DNA of 64,000 bases, taken from the NCBI RefSeq assembly GCF_020171625.1, contig NZ_JAIUZY010000006.1, positions 62,001 to 126,000 of the forward strand. The letters are read 5' to 3'. Below, in pieces: positions 53,379 through 63,287 of this stretch (its first letter is position 1; each line of letters opens with the position of its first letter). Source of the DNA: Salipiger bermudensis (lineage in GTDB: Bacteria > Pseudomonadota > Alphaproteobacteria > Rhodobacterales > Rhodobacteraceae). The translations under genes were made by a program, and so were the position numbers. A model generated the notes under the pieces. It had not been told where the DNA came from. It searched no databases and was given only the letters and a program-made list of their open reading frames with translations.

Positions 53379-53395
53379 GTACGTCCTCATGGCGA

Positions 53396-53465
53396 GTCGT
53401 TGCGGTTGCAACGACCCTATCGTTGCTGATGCAACGAAGTCAACGGTCGTTGCACCGGCAATGAC
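53396..53465. promoter_or_regulatory. Three tandem MarR-type operators between hmgA and marR
   Basis: Three palindromes of form GTCGTTGC-N4-GCAACGAC occur: 53396-53415 (perfect 8-bp arms), 53419-53438 (core TCGTTGC-TGAT-GCAACGA) and 53446-53465 (arms with one mismatch, GCAATGAC). Centres are 23 and 27 bases apart. They fill the gap between the divergent genes and are the likely binding sites of the MarR protein. Confidence 0.82.
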
Positions 53466-53496
53466 ATTCGGGCCATATGCGGTAATGGAGGCCCCG

Positions 53497-53925
53497 ATGA
53501 CGTTTCAGCTCGATCAATTCCTGCCCTACAGGCTCTCGGTCGCCGCGACGCAGGTCAGCCGCCGGTTCGCGGCGCGGTATGCGGCGGAAGCCGGGCTGAC
53601 GATCCCCGAGTGGCGGGTGCTTGCGCATCTGGGACAATCCGGTGCGGTCAGCGTCCGCGATGTCACCGCCCGGGTGGCGCTCGACAAATCTATCGTCAGC
53701 CGCGCGGCCTCGCGTCTGGAAAAGGCGGGCTATGTCCGCAAATCGAGCCACGGCAAGGACCAGCGGCTGGTGGCGCTTGAACTCACCGAGGCGGGCCGGG
53801 AGCTGATGGCGCGCCTCGGCAAGATCGCCGAGACCTTCCAGGCGGAGCTGCTCGCCGAGCTCGGAGAGGACGGCCCGGCCTTCCGTCGCGCGCTGCTGCA
53901 GCTGTCCAAGGCGACCGCGCCATAA
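53497..53925 (+). CDS. MarR-family regulator of homogentisate operon
   Basis: A 142-residue winged-helix regulator: [17 protein letters not shown], the recognition region [20 protein letters not shown], the wing [20 protein letters not shown] and the C-terminal dimer helices. The ATG at 53497 with GGAGG upstream is preferred over 53485. Divergence from hmgA and the tandem operators suggest that it represses hmgA-fahA-maiA and itself, released by a pathway intermediate. Confidence 0.9.
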   Translation: MTFQLDQFLPYRLSVAATQVSRRFAARYAAEAGLTIPEWRVLAHLGQSGAVSVRDVTARVALDKSIVSRAASRLEKAGYVRKSSHGKDQRLVALELTEAGRELMARLGKIAETFQAELLAELGEDGPAFRRALLQLSKATAP

Positions 53926-53997
53926 CACGCTGCGCGGTGCGTCGAGGGGGCGGCGAGAGGTTCATGGTCCCCCGTCAGGGCGCCCAAGCGCGCCAAT

Positions 53998-54018
53998 GGC
54001 GCGGACCTCCTCCGCGCC
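53998..54018. terminator. Hairpin between marR and the SDR gene
   Basis: 8-bp arms GGCGCGGA / TCCGCGCC with a 5-base loop sit between two convergent genes. Confidence 0.55.
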
Positions 54019-54049
54019 ACCGAGGCCACGAAACGCGCTCGCCGACGGG

Positions 54050-54775
54050 TCAGACCGCCAGGAAGCCGCCATCCACCGGCAGCACCGCGCCGGTCGTCAT
54101 CTTCGCGTCGTCCGAGAGCAGCATGGCGATGGTCTCAGCCACCTCGTCGGCCTCGGCGAACCGCTCCATCGGATGGCGCACCATCATCGGCTGCGACTTG
54201 GCCGGATCGGACCACGCCTCGGCGGCAAGCTCCGTGAGGGTGATCGTCGGCGCGACGCAATTGACCCGGATGCCGTGCGGGCCGAACTCCTTGGCCATGA
54301 CCCGGCTCGCGCCTTCGAGCCCGGCCTTGGAGGCGGCATAGCACAGATGTTCGGCAAAGCCGCGATGCCCGGCGATCGAGGTGATGTTGACGATGGCCCC
54401 ACCGCCCCCCGCTTCGATCCGCCGGCGCGCGAATTCCTGACAGGTGATCAGCGCGGCGCGCAGGTTGATGCCGAGGACCGCGTCGTAGCCCGCCTCAGAC
54501 ATCTCGAGACTGGACTCGAGCACGTTGATGCCGGCGCTGTTGATCAGCATGTCGGCCGGTCCGGCCTCGGCCATCGCGGCACGGGTGGCGGCGGCACTGC
54601 TCAGATCGGCCTGCACGGTGGTGCAGCCGATCTCGGTGGCGAGGCTGTCGAGGTCGGCCTGCGTGCGGGTGATTGCCACGACCTTGGCGCCCCGCGCGGC
54701 CATGACACGCGCGCAGGCGCGCCCGATCCCCTTGCCGGCGCCGGTGATGATGACGGTTCTGCCTGTGAAATCCAT
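54050..54775 (-). CDS. SDR-family oxidoreductase
   Basis: A classical short-chain dehydrogenase of 241 residues. The cofactor loop is TGAGKGIGRA (11-20), followed by ITRTQADLDSL with basic residues that suggest NADP(H). NSAGIN and the catalytic Ser-Tyr-Lys (NITSIAGHRG, YAASKAG) are present. It resembles L-xylulose/dicarbonyl reductases. It is last in the ribitol operon, 27 bases after the kinase; substrate unproven. Confidence 0.85.
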   Translation of the reverse strand: MDFTGRTVIITGAGKGIGRACARVMAARGAKVVAITRTQADLDSLATEIGCTTVQADLSSAAATRAAMAEAGPADMLINSAGINVLESSLEMSEAGYDAVLGINLRAALITCQEFARRRIEAGGGGAIVNITSIAGHRGFAEHLCYAASKAGLEGASRVMAKEFGPHGIRVNCVAPTITLTELAAEAWSDPAKSQPMMVRHPMERFAEADEVAETIAMLLSDDAKMTTGAVLPVDGGFLAV

Positions 54776-54802
54776 CGCGGATCTGTCCTTGTGTCTGCGT
54801 CT

Positions 54803-56425
54803 CTAGTCGGTGAGCTCTGCCATCCGCACGCGGCTCTCGCGTGCGAGCGTCTGGAAGGCGAGGAAGGTGTCGTAGCGCGCGCCGTGCAGCCTTGCCGTCC
54901 GCCCGCCCGAAGGGGCGGAGCGGGTCGCCACGCGCGACATCGCGGTCATCGCCTCGGGCAGGGTGGCAAAGGCGCCGGCGGCCACGGCGCCCAGCATGGC
55001 CGAGCCAAGCAGCACGGGCTCCTCGCAGTCGGTGATCTCGACCGCCCGACCGGTGGCATCGGCCAGCATCTGCCGTGTGAGAGGATGCGCCCCGGCACCC
55101 CCCGAGACCGAGATCGTCCGCGTGGGTGCGCCGTTGGCATCCTGCGTCTCGATGATCTGTCGCAGCCCGTAGCACAGCCCGCACAGCCCCGCGACATAGA
55201 GCGCCACGAGCGCGTCGAGGCCCTGCTCCATGCCCTGTCCCACGAGGATGGCGCGGGCCTCGGGGTCGGCAAACGGCGCGCGGTTGCCGAGGAACTCGGG
55301 CACCACGTGCAGATCGTCGGCCAGCCGCAGCGCGCCGCCTGCGTCTCCGCCAAGCGCCAGCGCGCGGTCGGCGAGAAACGGCATCAGCGCCTTGCCCTCG
55401 GCACGCGCCATCCGCTCTGCCTCGGCATGGGCGGGATGCAGCGTCACGAGATGGGCAAGTGCGGCCCCGGCGGCGCTCTGCCCGCCTTCGTTGAGCCACA
55501 TGCCCGGGATCATCGCGGAATAATACGGCCCCCAGACCCCGGGCACGAAGGCCGGCTCGGCGGTGGTGGTCATGGTGCAGGACGAGGTGCCGAAGACGTA
55601 GCCGAGGCAGTCACTCGCCGTGCCTGTGCCGCCCTCGGCGGCGACCGTGCCGATCCCGCCCGCATGGGCGTCGATCAGGCCCGCCGCCACGGCGGTGCCG
55701 GGCCGCAGCCCCATCTGCGCTGCCGCCGCCTCGGTCAGCCCCTGCCCGAGCGCCGTGCCCGGCGTCACCACCGATGCCCCGATCCGGGCGAAGCTCTGCT
55801 CGGCGAGATCGCCGAGGCCGATGGCGTGGAAATAGTCGGGATCGAAGCGCCCCTCGTGGGCGAGGTAGGTCCATTTGCAGGTTAGCGTGCAGGACGACCG
55901 GTCCAACGCACCGCTCGCCTTCCAGGTCAGGAAATCGGTCAGGTCGAAGAAGTGCTCTGCGGCGGCATAGATGGCGGGCCGGTTCTCCCGGAGCCACAGC
56001 AGCTTCGGCGTCTGCATCTCGGGCGAGATCCGTCCGCCGACATATTTCAGTACGTCGTGCTGGCCCGCGTTGATCCGCGCCGCCTGCTCGGTGGCGCGGT
56101 GGTCCATCCAGACGATGATATCGCGCTCGGGGGCGGCGTCATCGCCGACCGGCAGGCCACCCTCCGGTCCCATCACCACGAGTGAGCAGGTGGCATCGAA
56201 GCCGATGCCCTTGACCCGCGCCGCATCGAAATCCGCCATCGCCGCGTGAACCGAGGCGCAGACCGTGTCCCAGACCTGCGCCGAGCTCTGTTCCACGAAG
56301 CCCGCGTCGTCGCGGTGCATGGCGATGTCGCGCTTGGCGGTAGCCAGAAGCGCCCCTGCGCGGTCGAAGACGCCGGCCCGGGCCGAGCCGGTGCCCACGT
56401 CGACGCCGATGAAGAGATCCGTCAT
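54803..56425 (-). CDS. FGGY-family pentulose kinase (D-ribulokinase/ribitol-type)
   Basis: A 540-residue sugar kinase. The N-domain phosphate motif is FIGVDVGTGSARAGVFD; substrate-site residues are in VWMDHRATEQA and GLIDAHAGGIGTV; the C-domain has GGAGAHPLTRQMLADATGR. It belongs to the FGGY ribulokinase branch. With the ribitol 2-dehydrogenase-like SDR upstream it should phosphorylate D-ribulose to D-ribulose-5-phosphate. The ATG at 56423-56425 opens directly on the kinase fold. Confidence 0.87.
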   Translation of the reverse strand: MTDLFIGVDVGTGSARAGVFDRAGALLATAKRDIAMHRDDAGFVEQSSAQVWDTVCASVHAAMADFDAARVKGIGFDATCSLVVMGPEGGLPVGDDAAPERDIIVWMDHRATEQAARINAGQHDVLKYVGGRISPEMQTPKLLWLRENRPAIYAAAEHFFDLTDFLTWKASGALDRSSCTLTCKWTYLAHEGRFDPDYFHAIGLGDLAEQSFARIGASVVTPGTALGQGLTEAAAAQMGLRPGTAVAAGLIDAHAGGIGTVAAEGGTGTASDCLGYVFGTSSCTMTTTAEPAFVPGVWGPYYSAMIPGMWLNEGGQSAAGAALAHLVTLHPAHAEAERMARAEGKALMPFLADRALALGGDAGGALRLADDLHVVPEFLGNRAPFADPEARAILVGQGMEQGLDALVALYVAGLCGLCYGLRQIIETQDANGAPTRTISVSGGAGAHPLTRQMLADATGRAVEITDCEEPVLLGSAMLGAVAAGAFATLPEAMTAMSRVATRSAPSGGRTARLHGARYDTFLAFQTLARESRVRMAELTD

Positions 56426-56464
56426 GCTCGTTCCTTCCTCTCCGGTTTGCGGAAAAGACCTGAT

Positions 56465-56498
56465 GCGGCGGCGCCCGTGGGAGGACGGGCGCCGCCGC
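56465..56498 (-). terminator. Long intercistronic hairpin upstream of the kinase
   Basis: Perfect 14-bp arms (56465-56478 and 56485-56498) with a GGGAGG loop, right after the dehydrogenase stop. It could stabilise the upstream mRNA or limit expression of the kinase. Confidence 0.6.
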
Positions 56499-56505
56499 GA
56501 GTTGC

Positions 56506-57237
56506 TCACATCCGCTCGAACGCCGACGGCATCACGATCACGTCGCGCACCGTCACCTGCCGCTTGCGGGTGAGCATGTATTCCAGCGCGTCGGCCACCT
56601 CTTCGGGGTCCATCAGCGCGCCGGCTTCCTTGGCCTTGCGCAGGTTTTCCTCCGGCCAGTCGGCCAGCAGCGCCGAGACCACCGGCCCGGGCGAGACCTG
56701 TGCCACCCGCACGCCGTAGGGGATCATCTGCCGCCGGACGCCCTGCATGAAGCTGGTGATCGCCCATTTCGAGGCGGAATAGACCGGCTCCCAGTAGGCC
56801 GGGTAATGCCCGGCGATGGAGTTCGTCACCACGATGTCACCGGTCTTGCGCTCCATCATGTGCGGCAGGACGGCGTGGATGTTCTTCATCACCGCGTTGA
56901 CATTGAGGTTCAGCATCCGGTCGATAGTGGCCGGATCGCTCTCCCACAGGTCGCCGCCGATGTAGCTGCCCGCGTTGCAATAGAGGATGTCGATCTGCCC
57001 GGTCTTGGCGAGGATCTCTGGCACCATGGCGTCGCAGCTTTGCGGGTCCAGAAGGTCCGTCACCTGCGCCACGGCCTTGTCGCCGTACTTGGCCGTCAGC
57101 TCGGCCAGGGCGGCCTCGTTGCGGTCGGTCATGACCACGGTGCAGCCGTTCCTCAGCAGCATCTCGGTGGCGGCAAGGCCGATGCCGGAGGCCGCGCCTG
57201 TAACAACGGCGACCTTGCCGTTCAGCTTCTCGGACAT
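56506..57237 (-). CDS. Ribitol 2-dehydrogenase-like SDR
   Basis: A 243-residue short-chain dehydrogenase. The NAD loop is VTGAASGIGLAA, followed by an acidic residue in VVMTDRNEA, as in NAD-preferring enzymes. NAGSYIGGDLWESDP, IAGHYPAYWEPVYSASKWAI (catalytic Tyr and Lys), VSPGPVVSALLADWP and QVTVRDVIVMP closely resemble Klebsiella ribitol 2-dehydrogenase as I recall it. It would oxidise ribitol to D-ribulose, the substrate of the following kinase. Confidence 0.85.
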   Translation of the reverse strand: MSEKLNGKVAVVTGAASGIGLAATEMLLRNGCTVVMTDRNEAALAELTAKYGDKAVAQVTDLLDPQSCDAMVPEILAKTGQIDILYCNAGSYIGGDLWESDPATIDRMLNLNVNAVMKNIHAVLPHMMERKTGDIVVTNSIAGHYPAYWEPVYSASKWAITSFMQGVRRQMIPYGVRVAQVSPGPVVSALLADWPEENLRKAKEAGALMDPEEVADALEYMLTRKRQVTVRDVIVMPSAFERM

Positions 57238-57295
57238 GTCTGTCTCTCCTTGGTAGTCGGTGCGGTGGCGGCAAAGGTGAGGGCCTTGCGGCCCG

Positions 57296-58276
57296 TCACC
57301 ATTCGCGGCCGATGTAGATGGCGAGCAGGATGATCAGGCCCTTGATGACATCCTGAAGGTACGGGTTGATCCCCATGAGGTTCAGACCGTTGTTGAGGAT
57401 GCCCAGAAGCACCGCGCCGATCAGCGTGCCGAGGATCAGCCCGCGCCCGCCGGCGATGGCGGTGCCGCCCAGCACGACCGCCGCGATGGCGTCGAGCTCG
57501 AAGCCGACCCCGGCGTTGGGCTGGCCGGACATCAGGCGGCCGGTGAGGATCAGCGCGGCAAAGGCCGAGGTCAGGCCCGATATGGCGTAGACCGTGAGCT
57601 TGACCATCTGGGTCTTCACGCCGGAGAGCTTGGCCGCCAGTTCGTTGCCGCCGATGGCGTAGACGTGGCGCCCGAAGGGGGTGCGCTGCAGCAGGATCCA
57701 GGCGAGGGCGTAGACGATGACCATGGCGATGACCGGCACCGGCACGATGCCGATGCGGCCGATGCCGAACCACGAGATCCACGACGGGATGCCCGAGATC
57801 GGGTAGCCGCCCGAGTAGAGCAGCCCGAGGCCGCGGGCGATGCCCATGGTCGCCAGCGTCACGATGATGGCGGGCATCCGGCCCCAGGCCACCATGACCC
57901 CGTTGAAGATGCCGAGCCCGACGCCGACACCCAGGCCCGCCAGAAGACCGACCCATCCGGGCAGGCCCATGTTGACCATGAGCCCCGCCGCGATGGTGCC
58001 CGACAGCGCCATGACCGCGCCGACCGAGAGGTCGATGCCGCCGGTGAGGATCACGAAGGTCATGCCCACGGCGAGGATCGCCACGATGGACACCTGCCGC
58101 AGCACGTTCATGATGTTGCCCACCGAGAAGAAGTTCTCGGACGCGAAGCCCATCAGGATCGACACCACGATCAGGCCGATCAGCGGCAGCGCCAGCGGCG
58201 AATGCAGCACCCAGCGCAGGCTGAACCCGCGACCCTGCTTGCCGTCCTCTGCGGTGTTTGTTGCATTATGCGACAT
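57296..58276 (-). CDS. Sugar/polyol ABC transporter permease (RbsC type)
   Basis: Membrane subunit of 326 residues with about nine or ten helices. RbsC-type features are [21 protein letters not shown] (about 76-96), [20 protein letters not shown] and [20 protein letters not shown]. It overlaps the ATPase gene by 11 bases. Confidence 0.92.
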   Translation of the reverse strand: MSHNATNTAEDGKQGRGFSLRWVLHSPLALPLIGLIVVSILMGFASENFFSVGNIMNVLRQVSIVAILAVGMTFVILTGGIDLSVGAVMALSGTIAAGLMVNMGLPGWVGLLAGLGVGVGLGIFNGVMVAWGRMPAIIVTLATMGIARGLGLLYSGGYPISGIPSWISWFGIGRIGIVPVPVIAMVIVYALAWILLQRTPFGRHVYAIGGNELAAKLSGVKTQMVKLTVYAISGLTSAFAALILTGRLMSGQPNAGVGFELDAIAAVVLGGTAIAGGRGLILGTLIGAVLLGILNNGLNLMGINPYLQDVIKGLIILLAIYIGREW

Positions 58277-59768
58277 GACGAACCCTCCCGGTCGTGGCGT
58301 GTGTCATGATCTCCTCGGCATTGATCGCGTCGCCTTCGAGGGTGGCCGTGATGCCGCCCTGCCGGAACACGCAGACCCGGTCGGACATGCCGATGACCTC
58401 CGGCAGTTCCGAGGAAATCATGATGATGGCGTAGCCCTGCGCGGTGAACGCGCGCATCAGCTGGTAGATCTCGGCCTTGGCGCCGACGTCGATGCCCCGC
58501 GTGGGCTCGTCGAAGATCAGCACCTTCATCTGGTGGTTCAGCCAGCGGGCGATGACCACCTTCTGCTGGTTGCCGCCCGAGAGCGTGTCGACCCGTGCCA
58601 TCGGCCCCTGCGCCTTGACCCGGACCTGCCCCATGGCGGTCTCGGTCGCCTCGCGCTCTTTCTGGAGGTCGATGAACCAGTGGCCCTTGCGGTACTTGCC
58701 GTAATTGTTGAGCGAGATGTTCTGCAGGATCGAGAAGCTGGTGATCAGCCCCTGTTCCTTGCGGCTTTCGGGCAGCAGGCCGATGCCGTGGGCCAGCGCT
58801 TCGGCGGGCTCGCGAAAGCGGGTCTCCTCGCCGTCGACCATGACCTTGCACCGGGCCGCCGGGTAGGCGCCGAGCATGGCCAGCGCCGTCTCGGTGCGTC
58901 CCGATCCGACCAGCCCGGCAAAGCCGAGGATCTCGCCCTCGCGCAGCACGAAATCGGAGACCGGCCCGCCCTTGCGCAGCTGCACCTCCTCGCATTCGAG
59001 CATCACCTTGGCGCCGGGGCGGGGGCCGGGCTTTCCGGGGAAGCTGTTCTCGATCCGGCGTCCGACCATCATCTCGACCAGCCGGTCGTTGTCGGTCTCG
59101 GACACGAGGCAGTCGCCGACATACTCGCCGTCCCGCAGCACGGTGATGCGGTCGCAGATCTCGAAGATCTCCTCGAGATGGTGCGAAATGAAGATGATCG
59201 CGACGCCCTGCTTGCGCAGCTCGCGCATGACCTTGAAGAGATGCGCGACCTCGGACGGGGTCAGCGTGGCGGTGGGTTCGTCCAGCACGAGGATCCGCGC
59301 GTTGAGCGACAGCGCCTTGGCGATCTCGACGAACTGCTGCTCGGCGACCGAGAGCTTGGCGATGGGCACGTCGAGCGGCACGTTGACCTCGAGCCGGGCG
59401 AGGATCTCCTTGGCGCGCTTGCGCATGGCCTTGCGGTCCAGCAGGCCGAAGCGGCCCCGGATCTCGCGGGCGAGGAACATGTTCTCGACCGCCGTCAGAT
59501 AGGGGATGAGGCTGAATTCCTGAAAGACGATGCCGATGCCGGCCTCGATGGCCTCGTCGTAATTGGCGAACTGCCGGGTCTCGCCCTCGATGGTGATGGT
59601 CCCCTCGCTGGGCTGCAGGATGCCGGTGAGGATCTTCATCAGGGTCGACTTGCCGGCGCCGTTCTCGCCAAGAAGCGCGTGCACCTCGCCGGCGCGCACA
59701 TCGAGGTCGACCCCGTGCAGCACCTGGATGGTGCCGAAGCGTTTCTTGATGCCGGTCAGTTGCAACAT
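58266..59768 (-). CDS. Sugar/polyol ABC transporter ATPase (RbsA/MglA type)
   Basis: A 500-residue ATPase with two ABC domains. The first has Walker [10 protein letters not shown], signature [15 protein letters not shown] and Walker [13 protein letters not shown]. The second has a degenerate Walker A (GLVGSGRTE) but a good signature [15 protein letters not shown] and [13 protein letters not shown], the usual asymmetry of RbsA proteins. Confidence 0.93.
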   Translation of the reverse strand: MLQLTGIKKRFGTIQVLHGVDLDVRAGEVHALLGENGAGKSTLMKILTGILQPSEGTITIEGETRQFANYDEAIEAGIGIVFQEFSLIPYLTAVENMFLAREIRGRFGLLDRKAMRKRAKEILARLEVNVPLDVPIAKLSVAEQQFVEIAKALSLNARILVLDEPTATLTPSEVAHLFKVMRELRKQGVAIIFISHHLEEIFEICDRITVLRDGEYVGDCLVSETDNDRLVEMMVGRRIENSFPGKPGPRPGAKVMLECEEVQLRKGGPVSDFVLREGEILGFAGLVGSGRTETALAMLGAYPAARCKVMVDGEETRFREPAEALAHGIGLLPESRKEQGLITSFSILQNISLNNYGKYRKGHWFIDLQKEREATETAMGQVRVKAQGPMARVDTLSGGNQQKVVIARWLNHQMKVLIFDEPTRGIDVGAKAEIYQLMRAFTAQGYAIIMISSELPEVIGMSDRVCVFRQGGITATLEGDAINAEEIMTHATTGRVRHVA

Positions 59769-59810
59769 GGCAGCGGTCCTTGGTCCTGAGGGAAAGCCCG
59801 GGGGCTTGGT

Positions 59811-59838
59811 CCGGCCACCCCCGCGCGGGGGTGGCCGG
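59811..59838 (-). terminator. Intercistronic hairpin after the binding-protein gene
   Basis: A perfect 28-base palindrome (arms CCGGCCACCCCCGC / GCGGGGGTGGCCGG) between receptor and ATPase genes. It probably raises the receptor:transporter ratio by mRNA protection or partial termination. Confidence 0.65.
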
Positions 59839-59847
59839 GGCAGCGGC

Positions 59848-60762
59848 TTACCAGCTGAAGTCGGCGGCGTTCTCGGCGTCGATCACGCTGACATCGATCG
59901 GCACCTCGGAGGGCACCACGCGCGCGCCCCATTTCTGCGCCAGCGCCATGGCGAGGCCGACGCGCACCTGATCGCGCGGGAACTGGGCCGTGGTCTCGAT
60001 GAACGGACCGCCCTCCGCGATGGCCGCCACCGCTTCGGGGGCGCCGTCGACCGAGGTCAGCTTGATGTCGCGGCCGGAGCCCTGGATCGCGGCCAGAGCG
60101 CCCATGGCACCGCCGTCGTTGACCGAGAAGATGCCCTTCAGATCCTGGTGCGACTGGATCATGTTCTCGACCACGCCAAGCGCGACCGAGCGGTCCTGAC
60201 GACCGTTCTGCGTGTCGACGAGGGTCACGCCGTCGAACTCGTCCAGCGCCGCCTTGCAGCCCTCGACCCGCTCGAGGATCGGCACCACCGGGATGCCGTC
60301 GAGGATCGCCACGTCGCCTTCGCCACCGATGGCCTCGGCCAGATACTTGCAGGACTGGTAGCCGGCGTCGCGGTTCTTGGAGCCGACGAAGGTGTCGACC
60401 GGCCCGTTGGCGTTGGCGTCCACGGCGACGACGATCACGTCCTGCGCCTTGGCCATGTGCACAGCGCTCTCGATGCCGGCGCTGTCGGTCGGGTTGAGCA
60501 GCAGGATGTCGATGCCTTGGGTCAGCATATCCTCGACGTCCGAGATCTGCTTGGCCACGTCATGACCCGCGTCGGTCACCACGACCTCGGCGCCCAGATC
60601 CTCGGCGGCCTCCATCAGGGCCTCCTGCATCGAGACGAAGTAGGGGTTGTTCATTTCCTGAAAGGTCATGCCGATCTTCAGCGTATCGTCCTGGGCAGAG
60701 GCCGGGACGGCGATGGCAAGGGACAGTGCGGCCGCGGATGCGGCTCCGAGCAGATGTTTCAT
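59848..60762 (-). CDS. Sugar/polyol ABC transporter substrate-binding protein (RbsB type)
   Basis: Periplasmic receptor of 304 residues with a Sec leader ([18 protein letters not shown], cleavage near ASA-QD). Periplasmic-binding-protein family 1/4 segments are [52 protein letters not shown] and [18 protein letters not shown]. First gene of the importer operon; ribitol or a related pentitol is the inferred ligand. Confidence 0.92.
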   Translation of the reverse strand: MKHLLGAASAAALSLAIAVPASAQDDTLKIGMTFQEMNNPYFVSMQEALMEAAEDLGAEVVVTDAGHDVAKQISDVEDMLTQGIDILLLNPTDSAGIESAVHMAKAQDVIVVAVDANANGPVDTFVGSKNRDAGYQSCKYLAEAIGGEGDVAILDGIPVVPILERVEGCKAALDEFDGVTLVDTQNGRQDRSVALGVVENMIQSHQDLKGIFSVNDGGAMGALAAIQGSGRDIKLTSVDGAPEAVAAIAEGGPFIETTAQFPRDQVRVGLAMALAQKWGARVVPSEVPIDVSVIDAENAADFSW

Positions 60763-60862
60763 CAAAGGGTTCCTCCCGTTTAAATTGGGGCAGGCAAGGC
60801 CTGTCCGTGTCCGGACCGCAGCACGCCGTCCGAATTCCTGAAATCGCGATTGCCGTCCGGGG

Positions 60863-61747
60863 TCAGTCCGCTCCGGAGAACACTCCGTTGGCGGCAAAGG
60901 TCGCGCGGAACTGCGAGGGCGACATGCCCTTCAGCCGCACGAAATGTCGGTTGAAGTTCGAGAGGTTGGAGAAGCCGACATCGAAGCAGATCTCGGCCAC
61001 CTTGGCCTCCGGTTGGGTCAGGAGCATCTGGCAGGCCAGATCCACCCGAAGCTGGTTCTTGTAGCGCACGAGGGTCGAGCCCGTGTGCCGCTTGAAGGCG
61101 CGCGAAAAGGCGCTCGGGCTTTGATTGACCATCTCGGCGAGGTCCTTTTCGTCGATGTTCTCGGTCAGGTTCTCGCGCAGATGCGCAATCGCCTTGTTCA
61201 CGCCGCCATCCTTGAGCGCGTCGAGGTCGAGCTCGTAGCTGAGGCTGGCCAGCACCTCGGGCTCGGGCGCGGTGGCAAGCTGGTCGAGGATGTCCCAGAA
61301 CAGCGCGAGACGGCGCAGCCCGCGGGCCTCGAACAGCTCGGTCATCAGCGGCTTGACCGCCTCGGCGGTGGCGGCGCTGAACAGCAACCCACGGTGGCTG
61401 CGCTCGAGCAGCGGGCGGATCGCGTCCATCTCCGGCATCGCGGCGGCGGCATCCTCGATGAACGTCTCGGGGAACTGGACCACGAACGAGCGCGTCGGCA
61501 CGATCTCGTCCGGTGCGATGTCGGAAATCCAGTTCTGCGGCAGGTTCGGCCCGGTCATGATGAGCTGGCCGGGGCCGAACTCGCCGATATGGTCGCCGAT
61601 GTAGAAGGTGCCGTGTGTGTCCACGACGAGATGGATTTCGTATTCGGGGTGATAGTGCCAGCGCACCGTGCGAAACGGGTACCCGTGCATCCAGGCGGCA
61701 AAACTCTCGCCCTTGCGGATATGGACCAGTTCCAGGTCGGGTTGCAT
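60863..61747 (-). CDS. AraC-family regulator of the polyol operon
   Basis: A 294-residue regulator. A cupin-like N-terminal sensor domain (WHYHPEYEIHLVVDTHGTFY) is followed by a double helix-turn-helix at the C-terminus (DLAEMVNQSPSAFSRAFKRH; EICFDVGFSNLSNFNRHFVR). It lies 100 bases upstream of the binding-protein gene in the same direction and probably activates the operon in response to the polyol. Confidence 0.9.
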   Translation of the reverse strand: MQPDLELVHIRKGESFAAWMHGYPFRTVRWHYHPEYEIHLVVDTHGTFYIGDHIGEFGPGQLIMTGPNLPQNWISDIAPDEIVPTRSFVVQFPETFIEDAAAAMPEMDAIRPLLERSHRGLLFSAATAEAVKPLMTELFEARGLRRLALFWDILDQLATAPEPEVLASLSYELDLDALKDGGVNKAIAHLRENLTENIDEKDLAEMVNQSPSAFSRAFKRHTGSTLVRYKNQLRVDLACQMLLTQPEAKVAEICFDVGFSNLSNFNRHFVRLKGMSPSQFRATFAANGVFSGAD

Positions 61748-62249
61748 GACAGTCTCTCCTCCATCGCGGTGCCCCTGCCGTCTCCACCCGGTCGGGCCGC
61801 TTTTCCCGAAGCTATCCGGGGCCGCCGTGGCGCACTACCTCAGATCGGAATTTTGACCGATACTTTTTTGACCTCATGCTCGCCAGGAGTGCGAAAATGC
61901 GGGTTTGAAAGGGTGGGCGGCGCGGGGAGGCCCGCGCCGCCCTGCAGCATCATTTGCCATGTATACGTGGATTCGCTTGGCCAAGCTTCGGGAATTGCTC
62001 AAAATTCCGTCGCTTTGAGAATGGCATATCCGCGCAAGGGAGTGTCATACTTTTTCACGTATGGGAGTGCGGGGATCGGGAGGGGCAGGGGCCGCTTCGC
62101 CCACCTCAGACCGCGCGGATATGGCGGTTCGGTGATCGCCCGGGACCACCAGCGAGGCGGGAAGCCCGGCGCCAAAAGCAGCGGCGCCCGCACCCGTATT
62201 CTAGACCCGGTCCCGCCGCCCCGGACTACCAGAACGGCGGGCTCGGTGC
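61748..62249. other. Intergenic region with palindromes
   Basis: 502 bases between the AraC gene and the dehydrogenase stop. It contains CCATGTATACGTGG (near-palindrome, about 61959-61972), the perfect 12-base palindrome GCTTGGCCAAGC (61975-61986) and CATAC-N8-GTATG (62046-62063). No gene was recognised. Confidence 0.5.
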
Positions 62250-63287
62250 TCACTCGGGCATGACGATCTGCAGCTTCACGTCCGTTTCCCGGGCCTCGAC
62301 GGCGCGGTCGAAGGCCGCGATGCTGTCGGCGAAAGGAATGCTGTCCGAGATCAGCGGCGTGAGATCCACCTTGCCCGACGCCATGAGCGCAATGGCGCGG
62401 TCGTAGACGTTGGCATAGCGGAACACGGTCTCGAGCCGCAGTTCCTTGGCCTGCAGGCCGACGATGTCCACCGGGACCGGATCGACCGGCATCCCGACCA
62501 GCACGATGGTGCCGCCGGGCCGTGCCAGCTGGGGCATCCCCAGAACCGCAGGCGCCGCGCCCGAGCATTCGAAGACCACGTCCGCGCCCCATCCGCCGGT
62601 GCGTTTGGCCACCGCCTCGGCGACTGGCGTCTCGCGGATGTTGACGACCTCGATGCCGTCGTACCCGGCGATGATGTCGAGCTTCTGCTGCGCCAGATCC
62701 GCGACGATCACCTTGGCGCATCCACCGGCAAGCGCCGCGAGCGCCACCATCATGCCGATCGGTCCGGCCCCCGTGACCACGGCGACATCGCCCGGCTGAA
62801 TGCGGGCGCGCAGGGCGGCCTGCATCCCGATGGCGAAGGGCTCGACCATCGCGCCCTCGGCAAAGCTCACGTTGTCCGGCAGCTTGTAGGTGAAGGCGGC
62901 GGGATGGATGACCTCGGGCGTGAGGCAGCCATGCACCGGCGGTGTCGCCCAGAAGCGCACCGCCGGGTCGACGTTGTAGATGCCCAGCTTGCTGGCGCGG
63001 CTGTCGGGGTCGGGAATGCCGGGCTCCATGCAGACCCGGTCGCCGGGCTTGAGGTCGGTCACCTCGGCGCCGCACTCGATCACGATCCCCGACGCTTCGT
63101 GGCCGAGAACCATCGGCTCGTTCACGACGAAATGGCCGATCTTCCCGTGGGTGTAGTAATGCACGTCCGACCCGCAGATGCCGACCGTGTGCGTCTTGAT
63201 CCGCACGTCGCGAGGCCTCAGCTCCCCGGGAATGTCGAACTCGCGCAGGGCAAGCTTGCCTTTCTCTTCCAGAACCAGCGCCTTCAT
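62250..63287 (-). CDS. Zinc-type polyol dehydrogenase (xylitol/L-iditol 2-dehydrogenase-like)
   Basis: A medium-chain dehydrogenase of 345 residues. The catalytic zinc site has Cys in [14 protein letters not shown], His-Glu in LGHEASG and Glu in [14 protein letters not shown]. The NAD fold is [14 protein letters not shown] with Asp in [10 protein letters not shown], indicating NAD. The structural-zinc cysteine cluster of yeast-type enzymes is missing, as in sorbitol dehydrogenases. ATG at 63287 has GGAGGAG upstream and is preferred over 63302. It likely oxidises a polyol to a ketose alongside the ribitol operon. Confidence 0.9.
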   Translation of the reverse strand: MKALVLEEKGKLALREFDIPGELRPRDVRIKTHTVGICGSDVHYYTHGKIGHFVVNEPMVLGHEASGIVIECGAEVTDLKPGDRVCMEPGIPDPDSRASKLGIYNVDPAVRFWATPPVHGCLTPEVIHPAAFTYKLPDNVSFAEGAMVEPFAIGMQAALRARIQPGDVAVVTGAGPIGMMVALAALAGGCAKVIVADLAQQKLDIIAGYDGIEVVNIRETPVAEAVAKRTGGWGADVVFECSGAAPAVLGMPQLARPGGTIVLVGMPVDPVPVDIVGLQAKELRLETVFRYANVYDRAIALMASGKVDLTPLISDSIPFADSIAAFDRAVEARETDVKLQIVMPE

